Shown here: positions 8,498 through 17,400 of the stretch, piece by piece | Numbering within the stretch: position 1 is the first letter of the stretch | How the letters are laid out: each line of letters opens with the position of its first letter | NCBI RefSeq assembly: GCF_000016285.1 | Contig: NC_011989.1 | Span: forward strand, 1,491,001-1,555,000 | DNA length: 64,000 bases | Reading direction: 5' to 3' | Origin: Allorhizobium ampelinum S4 | GTDB lineage: Bacteria; Pseudomonadota; Alphaproteobacteria; Rhizobiales; Rhizobiaceae | Program-made: the position numbers and the translations under genes | Notes under the pieces: model-generated | The model's input: the letters and a program-made list of their open reading frames with translations, nothing else | What the model was told of the DNA's origin: nothing | Databases searched by the model: none

Positions 8498-9802
8498 ATG
8501 GGTGTGAATGATCGGGACTTTCAAAGCGTGAGCGATATGGTATCGCGGCATGGACGGATGGTGCGTTCAACGATGGTAAGCATGAGGCAAGGCAAGCGGC
8601 CTGGCGTGGCGATCCTGTGGCTATTGGCCTGTATTATCGCGGGCTTGGCGCCTGCAAAAGCCTTTTCGGCGGAACGTCTCGCCGTGTTTGCAGCCCGTAT
8701 CGCCGGTGACGATGCCCGCACCCGTATCGTCATGGATTTCGACCAGAAGCCGGAAACGACCGTGCGCTATATCGGCAATCCGGATCGCATCGTCGTCGAT
8801 CTGCCAGCCACCGTCTTTGCCTTTCCAGCCGAGGCACTTGTCGCCCGCGGCCTGTTTCGGGAGATCCGTTTCGGCTCCATCGACGCTACCCATTCGCGTA
8901 TCGTGCTGACCACGGCGCGGCCTGCCAAACTCGTCCTCACCGACATTCGTAAAAATGACGAGGGGCAGGGATTTCGACTGATTCTCGATGCGGAGATGAC
9001 CGATAATGACACATTTTCCAAGCTGGTCGCCTCCCAGGCCTGGGAGGCCGATGCCTACAGCAATGGCAAGAGCCCGCGCATAGAACAGGCGGCGCCCGCG
9101 ACGGATGGCGAGTTTCTGATTGCCGTCGATGCCGGCCATGGCGGTATCGATACCGGGGCCACAGGCAAGGCCACCAATACGCCGGAAAAAACCGTGACGC
9201 TGGGCTTTGCCAGGGCGCTGGCTGTCGAGCTTAACAGGCAAAAGGGCGTCAAGGCCTTCCTGACCCGCGATGGCGATACGTTCCTGTCCCTGTCGCAGCG
9301 CGTGACGCTGGCCCGGCAGAAAGGCGCAAACCTGTTTATTTCGCTGCATGCCGATATGCTGGGCCAGGCCAATATTCGCGGCGCGACCGTTTATACCATT
9401 TCCGACAAGGCATCCGACCATCTTGCCGAGGCCGCAGCGGCGCGTGAAAACCAATCGGACGAGGTTGGTGGTGTCGATGCGAGCGCCGAACCGCAGGAAG
9501 TCTCCGATATCCTGGCGGACCTTACCCGGCGGGAGACTCAGGCCTTTTCCATCGCCATGGCCAAATCGGTGGTGACGTCGTTCGACGGGCAGATCAACCT
9601 GATCAACAATCCGCATCGCTTTGCCGGATTCCGAGTGTTGCAGGCCCAGGATGTGCCGTCGGTGCTGCTCGAACTTGGGTTTCTGTCCAACAAGGAGGAC
9701 GAGAAGCTCTTGCTCGATCCGGCCTGGCGCGGCAAAGTGGTGAAACTGATCGCCGAGGCGGTGAAGAAATATCGTCAGCCGCTTGTTGCCAAAGGTGGTT
9801 GA
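8498..9802 (+). CDS. amiC: N-acetylmuramoyl-L-alanine amidase (AmiC-like, AMIN + Amidase_3)
   Basis: This periplasmic zinc amidase cleaves the amide between MurNAc and the stem peptide, typically at division. A hydrophobic signal segment ends at APAKAFSAE (about residue 57). The AMIN domain follows (about 60-170, RIVMDFDQKP...IVVDLPA). The Amidase_3 domain has zinc ligands in VDAGHGGID, a downstream Glu, SLHAD, and the catalytic Glu in LLELGFLSN. The total is 434 aa from ATG at 8498. Several in-frame ATGs (8537, 8558, 8573, 8582) could be the true start, and MRQGKRPGV at 8582 gives the most typical signal peptide. It sits just upstream of mrcA, which suggests cell-wall coordination. Confidence 0.92.
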   Translation: MGVNDRDFQSVSDMVSRHGRMVRSTMVSMRQGKRPGVAILWLLACIIAGLAPAKAFSAERLAVFAARIAGDDARTRIVMDFDQKPETTVRYIGNPDRIVVDLPATVFAFPAEALVARGLFREIRFGSIDATHSRIVLTTARPAKLVLTDIRKNDEGQGFRLILDAEMTDNDTFSKLVASQAWEADAYSNGKSPRIEQAAPATDGEFLIAVDAGHGGIDTGATGKATNTPEKTVTLGFARALAVELNRQKGVKAFLTRDGDTFLSLSQRVTLARQKGANLFISLHADMLGQANIRGATVYTISDKASDHLAEAAAARENQSDEVGGVDASAEPQEVSDILADLTRRETQAFSIAMAKSVVTSFDGQINLINNPHRFAGFRVLQAQDVPSVLLELGFLSNKEDEKLLLDPAWRGKVVKLIAEAVKKYRQPLVAKGG

Positions 9803-10127
9803 CGCTCGGGATGCCAAACCGCGATACATTTTGGCTGGAAATGCTCTAAAGGCAAAGCCTCGGTGTTTACTGTGAATGCCTCTGCGTGTGCCGATCTATC
9901 GAAGAATAATGCGGAAACATGAAAGTTGATCGCGATGGCTGTGTGTAACAGGGGCGAGGCCCTATTTTACGCACATTGTCACAACAACACCAGGAAACAC
10001 CCGGGCGGTGGTGTTCAATACGCCTCCCGACTTGTAATTGGTGGCGTCGTATGCAAAACGCCACGATATAAGCGATGCTTGACATACAGGCGTATGCGAA
10101 CCGAAAGCGATTGCCGGTAGCTTCACG
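9803..10127 (+). other. Intergenic region between amiC and mrcA
   Basis: These 325 nt have no credible gene. They contain a weak inverted repeat GTGGCGT/ACGCCAC (10041-10047 and 10058-10064) and a TTGACA at 10079-10084 without a matching -10 at normal spacing. An mrcA promoter is expected here but not identified. Confidence 0.4.
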
Positions 10128-12584
10128 ATGATAAGACTGATTGGATATCTCTTCGGATTGGCTTCCGTTGCCGCGCTTGCCGCGGCAGCCGCTGCTGCCA
10201 TCTATCTGACGACCATTACCAAGGATCTACCTGATTACGAGGTATTGAGCCGGTATGCGCCGCCGGTGATGACCCGCGTCCATGCCGGTAACGGCGCGCT
10301 GATTGCCGAATATGCCCATGAACGGCGGCTGTTCATGCCGATCCAGGCCATTCCAGATCGTGTGAAGGCGGCTTTCTTGTCGGCGGAAGACAAGAATTTC
10401 TACACCCATCCCGGTGTTGATATCTGGGGCCTTGGCCGCGCCATCCTGGTGAACTTGCAGAATTTCGGCTCCGGTCGCCGTCCCGTCGGCGCTTCGACCA
10501 TCACCCAGCAGGTCGCCAAGAACTTTCTTCTGTCGTCCGACCAGACCATGGACCGCAAGATCAAGGAAGCCATTCTCTCCTTCCGCATCGAGCAGGCCTA
10601 TTCCAAGGACAAGATCCTTGAGCTTTATCTGAACGAGATTTTCTTTGGCCTGAATTCCTATGGTATCGCTGCGGCGGCACTCACCTATTTCGACAAGCCG
10701 GTCACCGAACTGACCATTGCCGAAACCGCTTATCTTGCTTCTCTGCCTAAAGGCCCGGCCAACTACCATCCCTACCGTCATACCCAGGCTGCTATCGAGC
10801 GCCGCAATTGGGTTATCGACCGGCTGGTGGAGAACGGCTTCGTCAGCCAGGCCGATGGCGACACTGCTAAAAAGGAAGACCTGGGCGTCAACCTGCGGCG
10901 CGGTGGTGGCAATGTCTTTGCCTCGGATTATTTCTCCGAAGAAGTGCGCCGTCAGATTATCGATAAATACGGCACCAAGTCCCTTTATGAAGGCGGGCTT
11001 TCTGTGCGCACCTCGCTCGATCCAGAGCTACAAGTCGCCGCCCGCAAGGCGCTTCAGGATGGTTTGCTGAGCTATGACGAACGGCGTGGCTATCGCGGTC
11101 CGATCACCCATATAGACATGGGGTCCGACTGGGGCGTGCCGCTGGCCGATGTGGCTAGCCTTGCCGACGTGCCGGAATGGGAAGTCGCGGTCGTGCTCTC
11201 TACTTCCAAGACCGAGGTGCAGATCGGTCTGAAACCGGATCGTGACGGCGCGGGCAAAGTCGTGCCGGAGCGTCTGACAGGCACCATCAAGGCCGATGCC
11301 ATGGACTGGGCCTATCGGTCGGGACGTGGCGACCGCAAAACCGCCAAATCGCCTGACGGTGTCTTGCAGCCCGGTGACGTGGTCTATGCTGAAAAGATCG
11401 GCGCCGATACCTCCACCAATTATCGCCTTCGGCAGCCGCCGAAAGTCCAGGGCGGTTTCGTTGCCATGGACCCGCATACAGGTCGCGTTTTGGCGCTGGT
11501 TGGCGGCTTCTCCTACGCCCAATCGGAATTCAACCGTGCGACACAGGCCATGCGTCAGCCGGGTTCGTCCTTCAAACCCTTCGTCTATGCGGCGGCGCTG
11601 GATAGCGGCTATACGCCTGCTTCCGTGGTGCTGGATGCGCCGGTGGAATTTGTCTCCGGCGGCGAGGTCTGGCGGCCACAGAACGATGGCGGCGGCTCCA
11701 TCGGCCCGGCAACGCTGCGGTTTGCCATCGAGCATTCACGCAACCTGATGACGGTGCGTCTGGCCAATGACATGGGCATGAATCTCGTGGCCGAATATGC
11801 CGAGCGCTTCGGCATTTACGACCATATGCAGCCCGTGTTGTCGATGTCGCTCGGGGCAGGGGAAACCACCGTCATGCGCATGGTCTCGGCCTATGCGGTG
11901 ATCGCCAATGGCGGCAAGCAGATCAAGCCGACGCTGATCGACCGGATCCAGGATCGCTACGGCAAGACGATCTTCAAGCATGAAGAGCGGATTTGCGAAG
12001 GCTGCAATGCCGACGAATGGCATAATCAGGATGAGCCTGTTCTGGCCGATAACCGGTTGCAGGTGCTTGATCCGATGACCTCCTATCAGATCACCTCAAT
12101 GATGCAGGGTGTTATTCAGCGCGGCACGGCCTATGGCAAGATCAAGCTGGACCGCGACGTGGCGGGCAAGACCGGCACCACCAACGACGCGAAGGATACC
12201 TGGTTCGTCGGCTTCACCCCGAATATCGTCGCCGGTGTTTATATCGGTTACGACAATCCGACCCCGATGGGCCGGGGCGCGACGGGGGGCTCGATGTCAG
12301 CACCTGTATTTAATGAATTCATGCAGACCGCAGTGAAGGGCACACCGCCCAGCAAGTTCAAGGTGCCTGACGGTATGCAGATGATTGCCGTCAACCGCAA
12401 GACCGGCATGGCGGCGGTCGTGGGCGATCCAGATACGATTGTCGAGGCTTTCAAGCCCGGAACCGGCCCGGCCGACAGCCTCTCGGTGATCGGCATGGAC
12501 AGCAATATGCAGCCGGATGAGATCATGAAAAGCTCGCCGCAGGTCAACCAGGCCGTTCAGTCCGGGACGCCCGGCCTGTTTTAA
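10128..12584 (+). CDS. mrcA: Penicillin-binding protein 1A (bifunctional glycosyltransferase/transpeptidase)
   Basis: This is a class A PBP that polymerises and cross-links peptidoglycan. The protein has 818 aa, with a single N-terminal membrane anchor (about residues 5-27). The GT51 glycosyltransferase domain has the catalytic Glu in SAEDKNFYTHPGVD and the segment GASTITQQVAKNF. The linker is followed by the transpeptidase domain with Ser480-Lys483 (SSFK in QPGSSFKPF), the SxN motif in EHSRNLM, and KTGTTND. All catalytic motifs are intact. A terminator-like hairpin follows at 12607-12633. Confidence 0.97.
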   Translation: MIRLIGYLFGLASVAALAAAAAAAIYLTTITKDLPDYEVLSRYAPPVMTRVHAGNGALIAEYAHERRLFMPIQAIPDRVKAAFLSAEDKNFYTHPGVDIWGLGRAILVNLQNFGSGRRPVGASTITQQVAKNFLLSSDQTMDRKIKEAILSFRIEQAYSKDKILELYLNEIFFGLNSYGIAAAALTYFDKPVTELTIAETAYLASLPKGPANYHPYRHTQAAIERRNWVIDRLVENGFVSQADGDTAKKEDLGVNLRRGGGNVFASDYFSEEVRRQIIDKYGTKSLYEGGLSVRTSLDPELQVAARKALQDGLLSYDERRGYRGPITHIDMGSDWGVPLADVASLADVPEWEVAVVLSTSKTEVQIGLKPDRDGAGKVVPERLTGTIKADAMDWAYRSGRGDRKTAKSPDGVLQPGDVVYAEKIGADTSTNYRLRQPPKVQGGFVAMDPHTGRVLALVGGFSYAQSEFNRATQAMRQPGSSFKPFVYAAALDSGYTPASVVLDAPVEFVSGGEVWRPQNDGGGSIGPATLRFAIEHSRNLMTVRLANDMGMNLVAEYAERFGIYDHMQPVLSMSLGAGETTVMRMVSAYAVIANGGKQIKPTLIDRIQDRYGKTIFKHEERICEGCNADEWHNQDEPVLADNRLQVLDPMTSYQITSMMQGVIQRGTAYGKIKLDRDVAGKTGTTNDAKDTWFVGFTPNIVAGVYIGYDNPTPMGRGATGGSMSAPVFNEFMQTAVKGTPPSKFKVPDGMQMIAVNRKTGMAAVVGDPDTIVEAFKPGTGPADSLSVIGMDSNMQPDEIMKSSPQVNQAVQSGTPGLF

Positions 12585-12606
12585 CAGAACGATCAAGCTT
12601 GTCGCC

Positions 12607-12633
12607 ATGCCCCGGACTTTACTTCCGGGGCAT
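12607..12633 (+). terminator. Hairpin downstream of mrcA
   Basis: The stem ATGCCCCGGA (12607-12616) pairs with TCCGGGGCAT (12624-12633) around a 7-nt loop. No T-run follows, so it may be an incomplete terminator or an mRNA 3'-end stabiliser. Confidence 0.5.
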
Positions 12634-12688
12634 CGGCAATTATGGACCGGGCACGATATCGAAAAACAAGATTCCGAGAAAAGGACCC

Positions 12689-13817
12689 ATGCGTAACGAA
12701 ATCGAAAATGTCGTCGACGAAATCAAGCAGGCCATAAGCCTGCTGAGGAGGCATCTTTGACTGGGATCAGGCGGTAAGACGACTGGACTGGTTGAACAAC
12801 AAGGCAGAGGACCCCAACCTCTGGAACGACGCGGCCGAGGCCCAAAAGCTGATGCGCGAGCGCCAGCAGTTGGAAGACAGCATTGCCGGCGTGCGCCGTC
12901 TTGAACAGCAGATGAAGGATAATATCGAGCTGATCGAGATGGGTGAGGAAGAGGGCGACGAGAGCATCGTCAAGGAGGCCGAGGACGGCCTGAAAGCCCT
13001 CAAGGCCGAATCCGGTAAATTGCAGGTCGAAGCCATGCTGTCGGGTGAAGCTGATGGCAATGACACCTATGTCGAAGTGCATTCGGGGGCTGGCGGCACG
13101 GAAAGCCAGGACTGGGCCAACATGCTGTTGCGCATGTATACCCGCTGGGCCGAGCGCAGTGGCTTCAAGGTGGAATTGCTGGAAGTGCATGACGGCGAAG
13201 AAGCTGGCATCAAGTCGGCCACCATCCTGGTCAAGGGCCATAATGCCTATGGCTGGATGAAGACTGAATCGGGCGTGCATCGCCTGGTGCGCATTTCGCC
13301 TTACGACAGCAATGCGCGGCGTCATACCTCGTTCTCCTCCATCTGGGTCTATCCGGTGGTGGATGATTCGATCCAGATCGACATCAACGAAAGCGACTGC
13401 CGTATCGATACCTACCGCTCCTCCGGTGCGGGCGGCCAGCACGTCAACACCACCGACTCGGCAGTGCGCATCACCCATATCCCAAGCGGGATCGCGGTCT
13501 CGTGCCAACAGGAACGGTCGCAGCATAAGAACAAGGCCAAGGCCTGGGACATGTTGCGCGCCCGTCTCTACGAAGTCGAGCTGAAGAAGCGCGAGGAAGC
13601 GGCCAATGCCGAGGCTGCCTCCAAGACTGATATCGGTTGGGGCCACCAGATTCGCTCCTACGTGTTGCAGCCCTATCAGTTGGTCAAGGATCTGCGCACT
13701 GGTGTCGAAAGCACGGCGCCCGACGACGTCCTGAACGGCGACATCAGCCCCTTCATGGAGGCCGCTCTCGCCCATCGCATCAGCGGTAGCGCGGATGCTG
13801 TTTCCGATATCGACTGA
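12689..13817 (+). CDS. prfB: Peptide chain release factor 2, expressed by programmed +1 frameshift
   Basis: RF2 reads UGA/UAA and triggers peptidyl-tRNA hydrolysis. Translation starts at ATG 12689 with AGGA four bases upstream and runs 23 codons to CTT, followed by an in-frame TGA at 12758-12760. An internal Shine-Dalgarno AGGAGG (12746-12751) sits three bases before the slippery CTT-TGA-C. Ribosomes slip +1 and continue with GAC at 12759, giving about 375 aa. The peptidyl-hydrolase loop GAGGQHVN is intact. The anticodon-mimic tripeptide reads SPY where E. coli has SPF. Low RF2 increases slippage, so the gene autoregulates. The annotation must join 12689-12757 with 12759-13817. Confidence 0.97.
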
Positions 13818-13872
13818 TGTCGGGCCATGTTCGGCGATTCTTATGCCGGGCCTCTTGTACGCAGTGAAATGC

Positions 13873-13907
13873 AAACCGTCTGAGCTTCTGTTCAGGCGGT
13901 TTTTTTG
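13873..13907 (+). terminator. Rho-independent terminator after prfB
   Basis: The stem AAACCGTCTGA (13873-13883) pairs with TTCAGGCGGTTT (13891-13902) with a G-T and near-perfect fit, followed by a run of T's to 13907. Confidence 0.88.
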
Positions 13908-13947
13908 TATAATGATTGTCGGATCGTGAGCAAAAGGAAAGCACCTC

Positions 13948-14847
13948 ATGCCGACATGGACTGAAATCGTCAAAGCCAATGTCGAGCGCTATGGTGATCT
14001 GGTCGCTGGAATTGATCCAGCGCCGGGCGATGTTCCCGCCGTCTTCGAGAATGGCGATGGATGCTGGATCGAAGACTATGTGGACTTTCTTCTCGACACG
14101 ATCGAGGGGCATGTTGGCTTCGTCAAGTTCCAGTCGGCTTATTTCGAGGCTTGCGGCATCAAAGGCTTGAAGGCTCTGTCGATGGGCATGGCACGAGCGC
14201 GGGCGTCGGGCATTGGCGTTATCCTCGATGCAAAGCGTGGCGATATCGGTGCAACGGCGTCAGCCTATGCGAGGGCTTATCTGGTTCCCGGCGCTGAAGG
14301 GGGAAGCGGTGACTTCGAGGCGGATTGCCTGACCGTCAATCCGCTGATGGGACCCGACACGCTTGCCCCCTTTGTCGAGGCCGCGCAGGCGTATGGCAAA
14401 GGCCTGTTTGTCCTCTGCCGCACGTCCAATCCGGGCGCAGGCTGGCTACAGGACAAGATGACGGGCAACCAGCTTATTTCGGACCGGCTGGCTGGGCTGA
14501 TCGGTGGTTTTATACCTGACACGATTGAGGACGGTGATCTCAGTGCCATTGGGGCGGTTATCGGTGCGACGGTTCCTGCGGAAGGACGTCGCCTTAGACA
14601 ATTTATGCCCCGTTCGATCATTCTTGCACCGGGATTGGGTGCGCAAGGCGCCGATCCGCTGGCCATCCACTCCTTGCGTGGAACCGTACCCGGTGACTTG
14701 CTGATACCCGTGTCTCGTGGCCTGACGAGGGTTGAAGACAGAAGCCTTTCCCTGGGCGCGTATGCCGAGTTGATCCTCGGCAGGCTGGACAGTTTCAAGC
14801 AGTCCATTGCCTATGATTACAGCCGGCCAAGGAGCAGAGCGGTCTGA
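13948..14847 (+). CDS. pyrF: Orotidine 5'-phosphate decarboxylase (type 2)
   Basis: This enzyme decarboxylates OMP to UMP, the last step of de novo pyrimidine synthesis. The protein has 299 aa, longer than the E. coli type (about 245) and matching the type 2 family. The catalytic D-x-K-x-x-D tetrad segment is DAKRGDIG (Asp94, Lys96, Asp99), with the upstream lysine in GFVKFQ (Lys60). The phosphate-binding region is ILAPGLGAQGADP, followed by PVSRGL. It is followed, convergently and only 6 nt away, by an exported hypothetical gene. Confidence 0.93.
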   Translation: MPTWTEIVKANVERYGDLVAGIDPAPGDVPAVFENGDGCWIEDYVDFLLDTIEGHVGFVKFQSAYFEACGIKGLKALSMGMARARASGIGVILDAKRGDIGATASAYARAYLVPGAEGGSGDFEADCLTVNPLMGPDTLAPFVEAAQAYGKGLFVLCRTSNPGAGWLQDKMTGNQLISDRLAGLIGGFIPDTIEDGDLSAIGAVIGATVPAEGRRLRQFMPRSIILAPGLGAQGADPLAIHSLRGTVPGDLLIPVSRGLTRVEDRSLSLGAYAELILGRLDSFKQSIAYDYSRPRSRAV

Positions 14848-14853
14848 TTGCGC

Positions 14854-15399
14854 TCAGTGGCTTTCACGCTCGACCTGGATTTCGCCGAATTCATCGACAA
14901 CAACTGTCCAGCTCTCCGGATCGTTCGAGCGGGCGTCTTGCTTCAGATAGACCATTGCCGAAAGGCCGAAGCCACGATTGACCCCGGAGGGGTCTTCGCT
15001 GCGAATATCGGTGACATAGGGATGCAGATCGGTGATTTCCTGCAATTCAACGGTGTCGATAATCTGTGGCCCTTGATCGGTAACGGAAATCTGGCTGAGG
15101 AAAACCTTGGCGGTGCGATCTGGCTGGCGCAGGGCGTAGAGCCGGTAATAGCCGCGCCGTGTCCCATCCTTACTTGCGTCGATGACGCCAGGGCTTTTGA
15201 CGATGCCGGTGCTGTTTGCCGTGCCGGGATCCTCCCAATAGCCACCGCTGATCAGGAATGTCACGGCTGGCGGCACCGTTTCGGCTTCCTGTGCCAAGGC
15301 GGCGGTGTTCGTGAACGAAAAGGGGACGGTGCAGACCATCAGTGCCACGGCAAAAGCGGTGGCGGATGCTGAAAAATTCAGGCGTCCCTTCATCTGCAT
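14854..15399 (-). CDS. Exported hypothetical protein
   Basis: I do not recognise a family. The 181-aa product has a signal peptide ending near AALAQEAET (about residue 37). A soluble region follows, rich in beta-type segments (VTFLISGGYWEDP, GYYRLYALRQPD, FLSQISVTDQGPQIIDTVEL) and probably periplasmic. ATG at 15399 has GGAG seven bases upstream; ATG at 15393 is also possible. It lies 42 nt downstream of nadK on the same strand and may share its transcript. Confidence 0.8.
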   Translation of the reverse strand: MQMKGRLNFSASATAFAVALMVCTVPFSFTNTAALAQEAETVPPAVTFLISGGYWEDPGTANSTGIVKSPGVIDASKDGTRRGYYRLYALRQPDRTAKVFLSQISVTDQGPQIIDTVELQEITDLHPYVTDIRSEDPSGVNRGFGLSAMVYLKQDARSNDPESWTVVVDEFGEIQVERESH

Positions 15400-15441
15400 T
15401 GGTTCACTCCGGCTTACGCCCTTTGTGCTGCACACTATGTT

Positions 15442-16215
15442 TTAATTGGCAAATTGCTCGGCGAGGATTCGCTCCGACCAGGAATGATCGGGATCTGACA
15501 ATATCCGCGCGGTAATATCCTTGGCCTGTTCGATCTGCACGGTGAGCACCGACTTGACCTCGATATTGTCGGCGACAGCATTCACCGGTCGCTTTCGCTC
15601 CTCCAAAACCTCGATCATCACCGTGACCCGGTCGGGAAGCAAGGCGCCACGCCAGCGCCGGGGCCGAAACGGGCAGACTGGGGTAAGTGCCAGGAGAGGC
15701 GCATCGAGCGGCAGAATCGGGCCATGGGCGGAAAGATTATAGGCGGTGGAGCCGACCGGCGTCGCCACCATCAACCCATCGCAGATCAGCTCATCAAGGC
15801 GCTCCTGGCCGTCGATCAGTACCCTCAGTTTCGCCGCCTGATAGGACTGCCGCAGCAACGACACCTCGTTGATGGCAAGCGCGACGGTTTGCGTGCCGTC
15901 TTCGCTGAGTGCGGTCATTTTCAGGGGATGAAAATCATTCTCGGTAGCGATGGCGATTCGCTCCGGCAGGTCTTCCACCCGGTAATCATTCATCAGGAAG
16001 CCGACGCTGCCCCTGTTCATGCCATAGATCAGCCGCCCAGAATTCATCGTGTCATGCAGGTTTTGCAGCATGAAGCCATCGCCGCCCAGCACGACCAGCA
16101 CATCAGCCTCTTCGGGTGGCGTGTATCCGTAGGTGCGAATCAGCTCTTCGCGGGATGCAAGCGCCTCCGGGGTGTTCGTTGCGACGAAAGAAAGCGACCG
16201 GAAGGAACGCGCCAT
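15442..16215 (-). CDS. nadK: NAD kinase
   Basis: This enzyme phosphorylates NAD to NADP. The protein has 257 aa from ATG at 16215 (MARSFRSLSFVAT), matching alphaproteobacterial NadK. It shows the diagnostic GGDG (residues 44-47, VLGGDGFML), AINEVSLLR, and the conserved STAY segment VGSTAYNLSAHGPI. The in-frame extension to 16263 is not conserved in character. The gene is monocistronic or followed by the small exported protein. Confidence 0.95.
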   Translation of the reverse strand: MARSFRSLSFVATNTPEALASREELIRTYGYTPPEEADVLVVLGGDGFMLQNLHDTMNSGRLIYGMNRGSVGFLMNDYRVEDLPERIAIATENDFHPLKMTALSEDGTQTVALAINEVSLLRQSYQAAKLRVLIDGQERLDELICDGLMVATPVGSTAYNLSAHGPILPLDAPLLALTPVCPFRPRRWRGALLPDRVTVMIEVLEERKRPVNAVADNIEVKSVLTVQIEQAKDITARILSDPDHSWSERILAEQFAN

Positions 16216-16456
16216 GCGAAAAAACCTGTTGGAAAGGGCCTTCTTCGTACATGATAAACTCACCCTGCGCCAAGTTTTTTCGCGTTGTTAAAACCCTGGA
16301 AATCCGGGTTGCGGACGGGGAACGCGATGGATGGCCTTGAGGAGACGCGGCAGTTCAAAACCAGACCCAGCCAGATCTGGCTTGAGCCATCCTGCATCAC
16401 GCTTTTTCATCGTAGCCTCTTTACAGCGCGGAAAAATCTGGTAGTCAGACGCCACT

Positions 16457-16532
<76 letters not shown>

Positions 16533-16562
16533 TTCTTTCACATCAATTCCATCGTTTGAGCT

Positions 16563-16580
16563 GCCGATCCTAGGATCGGC
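16563..16580. repeat. Perfect 18-bp palindrome
   Basis: GCCGATCCTAGGATCGGC is its own reverse complement. It lies between tRNA-Thr and the 3' end of the 49-aa membrane protein gene. It could act as part of a terminator or a protein-binding site. No T-run is present. Confidence 0.7.
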
Positions 16581-16596
16581 GCGGCTGCGGCTTTCT

Positions 16597-16746
16597 TCAA
16601 AGCCCGCCGGGTGCGATAAACGCGAAATAAGCCCAGGCGAGCGCAAAAGCTGCGACAACACAGAGAGCGACAACCAGTTTGCGCAGTCCCGGGCGCGGTT
16701 GCTTCGGCGGTACGGGTTTTCTGAATTTTATGACATTGTCGCTCAT
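16597..16746 (-). CDS. Small single-pass membrane protein, 49 aa
   Basis: This short frame translates to a 49-residue protein. It has a polar, basic N-terminus (MSDNVIKFRKPVPPKQPRPG) and one strong hydrophobic helix (about residues 24-45, LVVALCVVAAFALAWAYF), then PGGL and a TGA stop. A near-perfect ribosome site AGAGGAGG sits 5 nt before ATG at 16746. The topology predicts N-in with the helix in the inner membrane. The MSDNVIKFRKP opening resembles small proteins I recall from rhizobia, but no function is known to me. The longer frame on the same strand at 16538-16762 is in another phase and lacks such features. Confidence 0.8.
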   Translation of the reverse strand: MSDNVIKFRKPVPPKQPRPGLRKLVVALCVVAAFALAWAYFAFIAPGGL

Positions 16747-16968
16747 GGGTGCCTCCTCTCATGGGCTATGATTCAGCCATGCATGATCGGCGGCATTTAT
16801 TTCACGCAAAGCTTGCGGCATGGTTACGATGGACCAGAAAATCAGCGGACCGGGAATCGGTGGATGTGACAGTCGGTGACGTCCATGAACGGGATGGCAT
16901 CGCCTGGCCACGGATACAAAGAATTCCCGCCGCTTCACAATGCGCCGGGGATTATTCAAAGATATTTG

Positions 16969-17160
16969 TCAGGCCATTCCGGCAGGATCACCAATTGGCA
17001 GCAAAGGCGGGCTCGGCACCGGATCATTCGGATTTTTGGTGTCGCCCTGATCCTGGATTGGCGGTTTTACCGCACCATCCTGCTTACGGTCTGGAATACC
17101 GGGCGTGCCCTGCGGGCCGCGTGGTGCGCCATCTGGTCTTTCGGGAATTGTGGTTGGCAT
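16969..17160 (-). CDS. Small proline-rich hypothetical protein, 63 aa
   Basis: This 63-aa protein starts MPTTIPERPDGAPRGP and is rich in Pro, Asp and Gly, with no hydrophobic segment; it is probably disordered. The case for a real gene is the strong ribosome site AAGGAGG placed 7 nt before ATG at 17160. A longer in-frame extension to 17319 is less likely. No family is recognised. Confidence 0.55.
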   Translation of the reverse strand: MPTTIPERPDGAPRGPQGTPGIPDRKQDGAVKPPIQDQGDTKNPNDPVPSPPLLPIGDPAGMA

Positions 17161-17357
17161 GGTTATCCTCCTTCTTATGTTCATAAGGACAACCGTAGGG
17201 CTGGGCATTGGTTCCCAAGATTTTGATGACTCGCCAAATGTCGAACCTACCGGGCTGTGATCAGCAAGCAGTATTGGCAAACGACCGGGCGGGAATGATA
17301 GGCGATGCCTCGGAGGCACTATTCTCTGGGATGCATTCCTGAAAAGACTTGGGATAT

Positions 17358-17392
17358 CGTCGGTTCCGAGGTCGAGGACAGGGGAACCGACG
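17358..17392. repeat. 10-bp inverted repeat downstream of the SpoU methyltransferase gene
   Basis: CGTCGGTTCC (17358-17367) and GGAACCGACG (17383-17392) pair across a 15-nt loop, just beyond the 3' end of the minus-strand methyltransferase gene. It could form a terminator-like hairpin without a T-run. Confidence 0.5.
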
Positions 17393-17400
17393 CTCTGATG

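Noticed and set aside
10079..10107. TTGACA upstream of mrcA as a promoter
   Set aside because: No acceptable -10 at 15-19 bp spacing.
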